Shown piece by piece: positions 58,521-64,000 of a stretch of DNA of 64,000 nt. The DNA comes from Branchinecta lynchi. Its lineage: Eukaryota; Arthropoda; Branchiopoda; Anostraca; Branchinectidae. The notes beneath the pieces were generated by a model. The model was not told where the DNA came from and did not search any database. It saw nothing but the letters and a program-made list of their open reading frames with translations. Location of the stretch: positions 11,922,030 through 11,986,029 of the forward strand of contig JAKZAP010000016.1 in the NCBI GenBank assembly GCA_023053575.1. Reading direction: 5' to 3'. Made by a program: the position numbers and the translations under genes. Position 1 is the first letter of the stretch. Each line of letters opens with the position of its first letter.

Positions 58521-59109
58521 ATAATATCCATAAATTTGGGCACAAGAAACTATTCCGGATACTCAGACAAGAACGGTCCCTGCTCAACCGGAAATCAGTA
58601 CCAGTTAGGCCAGGATATCTGTCTCATATTTCCTTCTAGAAAGTACGAAACAGGAATCGAATAGAAATTTGTCTCAACTTGAAGGAAACATTTATTACTA
58701 ATCTTACCACAAAAAGCTTGAAAAATTCAATTTTTTCATGGTGGTTTTTTCGCTTGCAGACACGCAGCAACTTTAAAAGAGTCAGAGTGTTCGAGCTCTT
58801 CTCCCTTCGAATACCGTACTTTGGACAACCTGAAAAGGAAGAATTTCCTGAGTATGACCCATGAAATCTTTCAATGCGTTGTCTGAAGTGTTTTTTGTTC
58901 ATTCCAGATTTTCAAAATCACTAGAAATCTTACGGCAGCTTTGAAACCAGAAAATGTACTAGTTGACGATCACGCTCGTGTACTGTACCTCGCAGTGTCT
59001 ACTGTTTATGTTCCAATACGGAAAATGCTAAATGCTGTAAAACTAAGCACGCTGTTGACAAAGTACCCTCGGCTGTTTAAGAAGTTCACCTGGCCCCTAG
59101 ACTTTTAAG

Positions 59110-59690
59110 CAAAAAGACAGGCAAAATAAGACAACCGTTTTTTTTTTACGAGAAAGCTTTTCTAAAACACCCTTTGGGAGCACTGATACGCATGGGAAAT
59201 ATCGAAACTTGGTATTTTGAAAATTATTGAAGTCTTATCAACGTGATAAGAATGAAGCGTAGGAAACGCAGGTCTTATGTCACGTATCAGTCGGGCAAAA
59301 ACGATTCAAACGTGGACGTATTACAAGAATTGGAGCTCCAACCTAATCACTTTTTCACTGAGATTGTGCTAACTACAGTACATGTTACTTTTCAAGCAGG
59401 ACCCCCCCCCCCCACCCCGACTGCGCTAAACGACAGTTTAGCCCCCGATCCGGTATGTGAAAGAACCCTTCTGAACAATATTTGTTTATTATCTGAAGAT
59501 CAAAAATATAAACTTTGACTTTTCAACAACTATATTATCAGACACGATAATGAGACGTTAAACTGTTCGAAAAAGCGATTGTTTCTAAACCGTAGGTTCA
59601 GATTCGGGTTCGTTTAATCTTTTCACTAATTGTTCACATAAAAGTTATCAGAAACTCCCAGCAGAGGGCAAAGCACGAGTGGCACGGGAG
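59110..59690. other. Intron, no gene seen
   Basis: C run at 59401-59417; open frame 59243-59518 has no domain. Confidence 0.4.
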
Positions 59691-59695
59691 TTAAA

Positions 59696-60117
59696 GGACA
59701 CCTGAATGAAGAGTACCAAGTATCATCCCTATCTGTATGACTTCCGTTAACATTGCCTGCAGAAAACCCAATCCAAATACGAAATAGTGTTTCCAAGCTA
59801 TGATTTTTGCTCCATTTGGCAACTGTCCTTATTTCTGTACCGAAACAATTCTCCAATCAACCCTTCTTCTTAAATATTGTTTAACCAGTGAAGCCCAAAC
59901 GTATATCTGGAACAAATCCCAATACGATCCAGCCAGCGCTGTACAAGATTTGAATGAATTGCGCTTTTTGTCTTGGAGTCTGCATGTGCAAACCTCCAGA
60001 AACGAACATCCCTATTTTGAAAACGTCACGCTCAGGTGAAGAATGCTCTCCGTGGCCATGTCTGTAAATGCATTCTCCATGGTGTGTTCAAGTATGGTTT
60101 CATTGTTCAGGTGTACG
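59696..60117. mobile_element. TTAA-flanked MITE, copy 3
   Basis: AGGACACCTGAATGAAGAGT to TTGTTCAGGTGTACG. TTAA on the left (59692-59695); the right flank is mutated to TTAC. Confidence 0.82.
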
Positions 60118-60551
60118 TTACTGATATCTTAAAGTTCAATGGGCACATCAAACTACCCCAATCCTACTCTGTAACAACCTTGGAACAGTGCTCACCCCCT
60201 AGCTCAGCAGCTTTTTCAACAGTTTCGTCTCGGTGATATTCCAAAGCGTAATTTTTTGGGCCAGCACATGCTCAATTTACTAGCTTGGACAAAGATAAAA
60301 GTAATGTTTCTTATAACACTTAGCAGATCTTTATTTTATGCATAAATCAGCTTGTATAATCCATATTGGAATAGGCTATTTGTTTTTGAATGATTTTTGT
60401 AGCTATGTTATTTTTTATAAACTTATTGCATATTCTGGTACATTTTATAAAGCAAGTTAATCAAGCTTCACAACACTATTTCACAAATAAAACTTTTAAT
60501 ACACTTGAACAATCAGGTAAACTGCATCTGCGGCTTGACTTTGGTGACATC

Positions 60552-60999
60552 TCAAATATATCCTTTTCTATCCAGCATTGCTGGGAATTTTTGAATTTCC
60601 TGCCACGATATCCCAGCTCCTAAGATTTGGATCGCCGAAATGCCAGAGACGTCACGACAAGGGATAACAAGAAAACGGCCGATTTTCGTAGCGCCTTCTA
60701 AAGGGAGTCGGAGATGTTTATTTTTGAAGCATTTAATACAAAATAAAGCATTAGAAGTGTCCATTGTGCTTTAAACACAGATTTCCCCATAAACAGACAC
60801 GTTACGGTTTCTTAGATTGTAGGAAAGCTTTCCCATTTACACCCAGGTCAGTTTGCTAGTATCGCACGGTAATAGAAGTGAAAATACTCATCAAATTAAA
60901 TACTTACGTACCCACACTTTTATAGCATTCAGGATTCAGGAGATGTCCGAGTTTCACTTGTACATCAATAACTCTGCATGCGGCAAGATCTTCCTCTTT
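60552..60999 (-). other. Candidate antisense exon and open frame in NUP188 intron
   Basis: The reverse strand has a 92-bp segment (60999-60908) between acceptor TTTCTTTCAG and donor GTAAGTA, open in one frame (KEEDLAACRVIDVQVKLGHL). Downstream a 70-codon frame (60764-60552, MDTSNALFCIKCFKNKHLRL) ends in a stop. Neither is recognised. Could be a nested gene or chance. Confidence 0.2.
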
Positions 61000-61254
61000 C
61001 TGAAAGAAATACGAGCATTTATGCAATAGAAGGGCAAGTGAATAGAAAATTAGACGAATATCCTTTTTTCTAGCAGCCATAAGAAACTCCGTCAGAATAT
61101 ATGATTTCTCTCCTACAGCTTCTCAATGCAAATCGATGTGATGCGATTTTGGCATATCCATATGAACTGACCAGGTGTATCTATCACATATTACTATCAC
61201 ATATTAATATTATTATTAATAATAATAATAATCCCTTTTCACCCTTAAATCATT

Positions 61255-61775
61255 CCGTTTGAATACTAAATGCATCCTCTGTTATTTTAAAACTTATATC
61301 CGTCCTCATTTAGAATATGCTTCACCGGTTTGGCATTCTTCTCTTTCTGCACAGCTCTCTGATCGCCTGGAAAATGTCCAAAAGAGAGCCATGAGAATCA
61401 TTCTGGGTGATCATAATATTACATACGAAGAGGCTCTCATTAAACTTGCCATTCCTAAATTATCTGTACGTAGAAATACTCTTTCAAACAAATTTGGAGC
61501 TAAGATAACGTGTTGTCCCCAGATGACCCATCTATTCCCCCTCCCCTCCCGTCTTCCGTGCGTCGGTCCGAGAGGAATACTGGCAATAAGTTTTCCCCAT
61601 ATCCCGCTAATTCTTCTACCCAATTTTTACGTAGTTTCATTCCATCATTTATTTCGGGTAATTTCTTGTAAGTGTATTAGTTAAATTGTTTCTTGTGTGT
61701 CTGTGTCTTTTGTAAATTTGTATTCCTTTTCTAGCTTTTAGCTATTCGGATTAAACTTGATTGATTGATTGACAA
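61255..61775 (+). mobile_element. LINE 3' end with TTGA tail
   Basis: CYFKTYIRPHLEYASPVWHS then RLENVQKRAMRIILGDHNIT is the conserved C-terminal segment of jockey/CR1-type LINEs. The tail is TTGATTGATTGA at 61758-61770. The frame is open for about 90 codons and then degenerates. Confidence 0.88.
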
Positions 61776-61885
61776 ATAATTAAAAATAAGCACATATTGA
61801 GAGGTTTGTTGGTTTGATGGTTGGCAGAATGAAATTTTTCCAGTTTCACAAAATGATAGATATACCCAGAATTTTGCATAAGCTA

Positions 61886-61943
61886 GACTGACAGACAGAC
61901 CGACGGACGGACAGAAATCGCGATCGCTATATGGCACTTGGCG
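61886..61943 (+). mobile_element. Family B end fragment
   Basis: GACAGACCGACGGACGGACA then GAAATCGCGATCGCTATATG and GCACTTGG, the distal microsatellite end of family B without its core. Confidence 0.75.
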
Positions 61944-61944
61944 A

Positions 61945-62055
61945 TTATTCGGAAACAGCTAAGTAACGAAGTAACGCATTTTCATCGGACCTTCGAGCGA
62001 ATTTAAGTGACTAAATGATGGTTAGCTAGACTGTCGTATCTCAGCCCTTTCGGTT
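61945..62055. repeat. AGTAACGCATTTC dispersed repeat, copy 3
   Basis: AACGAAGTAACGCATTTTCA and CGTATCTCAGCCCTTTCGGT, as at 43590-43690. Confidence 0.6.
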
Positions 62056-62231
62056 AAGCTTTTAAAGGCCCCCTCGCACTATTTACTCTTCAACTTACAG
62101 TATTTTAAAATATTTGAATACTTTAAGACTAGGCTGTGCTTTCAACAAATAACCCACGGTTTTGGCTGTTTTAAGTCTTTTGTAAGACCCGTTGACTTAT
62201 AGCGAAAAGAGGAAACAATTTACATACCCGG

Positions 62232-63283
62232 TTTTTTGGATCCCAAAACGTAAGTGGAGGGATGCCTATGACATCACAAAATTTGTCTGTCTGTCTGTCG
62301 GTCTGTCCGCACGATAACTCTCGCGGGAATTGAGGTATTTGAGGTATTCAAAGTACAGGTCAAGTTCGAAGATGGGCTCTGTAGCCCTATATTTGAGGGT
62401 GGGGAAGAGGTTTCAAATTAAGGGCCAAAAAAGTATTTTTAAAAGCTATTATTAAAGTTGATTTAAGGGTAAGGAGACATACTGACTTCGAATATGAAGT
62501 TTATTTTCTCGCCGGACAAATAGTTCACCTGGAATCCGGCGAAAACCTGAAAATTTGTGAAAAGTAAAAGTTTAATATGAAGTTGATTAGAGGTTCGATT
62601 TAGAGGTAAGGAGACGTGCTGAGTCCGAATATGAAATCTATTTTCTCGTCGGACAATTAGTTCAGCTGGAATCCGGCCAATACCGGAGTATTTGTTAAAA
62701 GTAAATGTTTTATTTAAATTTTATAAGATGTTCGATCCGTGGGTAAGAAGACATGCTGAATTCGCACGTGACAATCATTTTCTCACAGGATGTATAGATC
62801 GCTCGGAATCCGGCTGAAACCGGAAAGTTTGTTAAAAGTAAAAGTTTAATCTGAAGTTGATTTGAGGTTGGATGTAGGGGTAGGGAGACATACTGAATTC
62901 GTTTTTGAGCTTTAGTTTTTTGCCAGACAAGTAGTTTGTCGAGAATCCGGCCGAAACCGGAAGTTGGGCAAAAGTAAGGAAGGAAGGAGATAACGACGTA
63001 GGCTATAGGGTAAACCGTGTGCTGGATCCATTTCTGAATGTTTGACAGCGCAAACCGGATATCTGAAGATATCTGAACTTGATGAAAATCAGCTGGCCTA
63101 TCCGGCTTGCACTGTCAAATACGAACTTGGTCTTCTCCGACTATTATCATTGGCCTTAACCTGTCTGTAAATTTATAAAGTAAAAATATTTAAGAAGTCT
63201 GTTGAAGACCGAATATGTACAAGACCAAATTGTCGGGAGCAAATATTAAAATTTTGGGATCCCATCGAGCATTTGGTCTTGTT
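62232..63283 (-). mobile_element. Family A element, full length
   Basis: TTTTTTGGATCCCAAAACGT, GTCTGTCTGTCTGTCGG, core units, GGGATCCCATCGAGCATTTG and GTCTTGTT. It closely follows the copy at 50769, including the TTTGACA inverted repeat near its end (63038-63122). Confidence 0.85.
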
Positions 63284-63602
63284 CTGATGGAAAAACTTCT
63301 CGCAAACAACCGTCGACGGCGTGATACACATCGAAGGTAGCAAAACACCGCAAAGTGAGAAAATCAGCGTCTTTTATTAGAAGGGTTAGAATGTACCGTA
63401 CCGAATTGGGGTCTCCGGGTTTAGAAATATATGGAGTGATTATGGAAGTAGTTTGCGTTAGTTTAAGGTAAGGCAAGTCCTTTAAGTGATATGTCGGAGC
63501 CCGGTCAGGTTCTTCGTGTTTTTCTACCTGTTAGGAGCTCGTGGAAAATGATGACAAGAGGTGTTTCCACTTCCGCCTTTTTCTAATCTTTTGTTTTTCT
63601 AG

Positions 63603-63738
63603 AAATTTTGGAAGTATGACCTTGGTCTTGCGCCTTTTGTGTCTAGATCTCTTTGGATGCACTTGGAAGCCAGATAAGGAATTGGAAGAAGTCTTGAAGA
63701 AGTTGGTAGCCCCTGCAAACTTGAACCGCATTTCGAAA
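63603..63738 (+). CDS. NUP188: NUP188 coding exon 17 (last in window)
   Basis: Acceptor TTTTTCTAG, donor GTAGGC; one completing base plus 45 codons. SMTLVLRLLCLDLF then KELEEVLKKL matches human TCALIMKIICLEIY and QSLKDTLKKF. The human chain is about 10 residues longer between exons 16 and 17, so a short loop is absent here. The rest of the protein (about 650 residues in human) must lie downstream. Confidence 0.87.
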
Positions 63739-63930
63739 GTAGGCCAGTTTTTCATTTTTTCTCGAAATACTTTTGAAGGGACTTTTTCCCAGACATTCCT
63801 TTGGAGCCTCGGCCGGAATCTTTCTTCGGAGTGGAAGGGATAGGAGAGTTTTGGAGCTGTTTTAAATTTCTAACTCTTGTATTTTTGCTTCCACAGAATA
63901 GGAAGTACACCACGCTGACTGCGAATCATA

Positions 63931-64000
63931 CTTGACAGTGCGAAACGGATGCGTCAGCTGAATTTCATTAGAGCTATATTTCGTCCTTCCATGGCAAGTG
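63931..64000 (-). ncRNA. Hammerhead-like motif, cut by window edge
   Basis: Reverse strand: GGACGAAATATAGCTCTAAT then TTCAGCTGACGCATCCGTTT. This is the GAAA, stem III and cleavage-site half; the CTGANGA half would lie past 64000. Confidence 0.4.

Larger units (their letters stand above)
4556..63738 (+). other. NUP188: NUP188 gene locus, 17 coding exons, both ends missing
   Basis: Seventeen exons with GT-AG borders join without a frame break (11 phase-0, 2 phase-1 and 3 phase-2 introns) into about 1031 codons. They match human NUP188 in order from about residue 13 to about residue 1090 (numbering from memory). NUP188 is an alpha-solenoid scaffold protein of the inner ring of the nuclear pore complex, partnered with NUP93 and related to NUP205. 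Strong anchors are a GFGKR...RHL...P.VD.IG stretch in exon 4, LETGLGQIV in exon 6, a W...W beta-rich block in exon 8 and HQPGLLQ in exon 14. Introns run from 600 bp to 11.4 kb and hold most of the repeats. Missing are the start exon (only about 10 codons are needed, ending two bases into a codon) and everything after exon 17. No promoter is recognisable. Confidence 0.9.

Noticed and set aside
58679..58864. 61-codon frame preceded by TTGCAG
   Set aside because: No similarity to NUP188 and no compatible donor; treated as intron.
58909..59106. Acceptor-like TTCATTCCAG followed by a 65-codon frame with LKPENVLVDDHA, resembling a kinase catalytic loop or a NUP188 terminal exon
   Set aside because: Exon 16 ends two bases into a codon; joined here it would read only about 11 residues to a stop. 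Exon 17 at 63603 fits in phase and sequence. The kinase-like string has no other kinase motif around it.

Overview
The window is nuclear DNA of an animal: a long intron-rich gene with GT-AG introns, buried in transposon debris. Its one recognisable host gene is on the + strand. Seventeen coding exons between 4556 and 63738 join in one open frame of about 1031 codons. Exon after exon, in order, they match the scaffold nucleoporin NUP188, judged against the human protein from memory with no search run. Identity is low (roughly a third by eye), the repeat families are not vertebrate ones, and tandem-core elements with ACGG/GTCY microsatellites are well known from bivalves and flies. I therefore infer a non-vertebrate, probably marine invertebrate. 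I cannot name the species.

Layout. 1-4555 lies upstream of the first recognised exon and holds nested MITEs, a hAT-type MITE, a long hairpin and a 578-bp tandem duplication. 4556-25644 carries exons 1-8, from the N-terminal helical solenoid into an SH3-like module; its introns are full of a Helentron-like element (family A). 25645-37382 carries exons 9 and 10 and three large fields of tandem-core repeats: family B, a third GGGCCCA-type array, and duplications of 209 and 627 bp. 37383-41371 carries exons 11-13. The 11.4-kb intron at 41372-52748 is a graveyard of LINEs and family A elements nested in each other. 52749-63738 carries exons 14-17, three copies of a TTAA-flanked MITE, an 85-bp satellite and hammerhead-ribozyme-like motifs. 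The start codon exon and the C-terminal part of the gene are not found here; the C-terminal part should lie beyond 64000.

The repeats form a few families. Family A has about 15 copies and family B about 5; both look like non-autonomous Helentron-type elements (HINE-like). Others are MITEs with identifiable target-site duplications (8 bp, TA, TTAA), LINE fragments of several lineages, and a repeat whose conserved core fits a hammerhead ribozyme. The three tandem-core families differ in sequence but share a short module, roughly ATAACTCTCGAA followed by GATGAAACTTGG, which is the least explained pattern in the window.

Most short open frames in the window are translations of repeats and are not annotated as genes.
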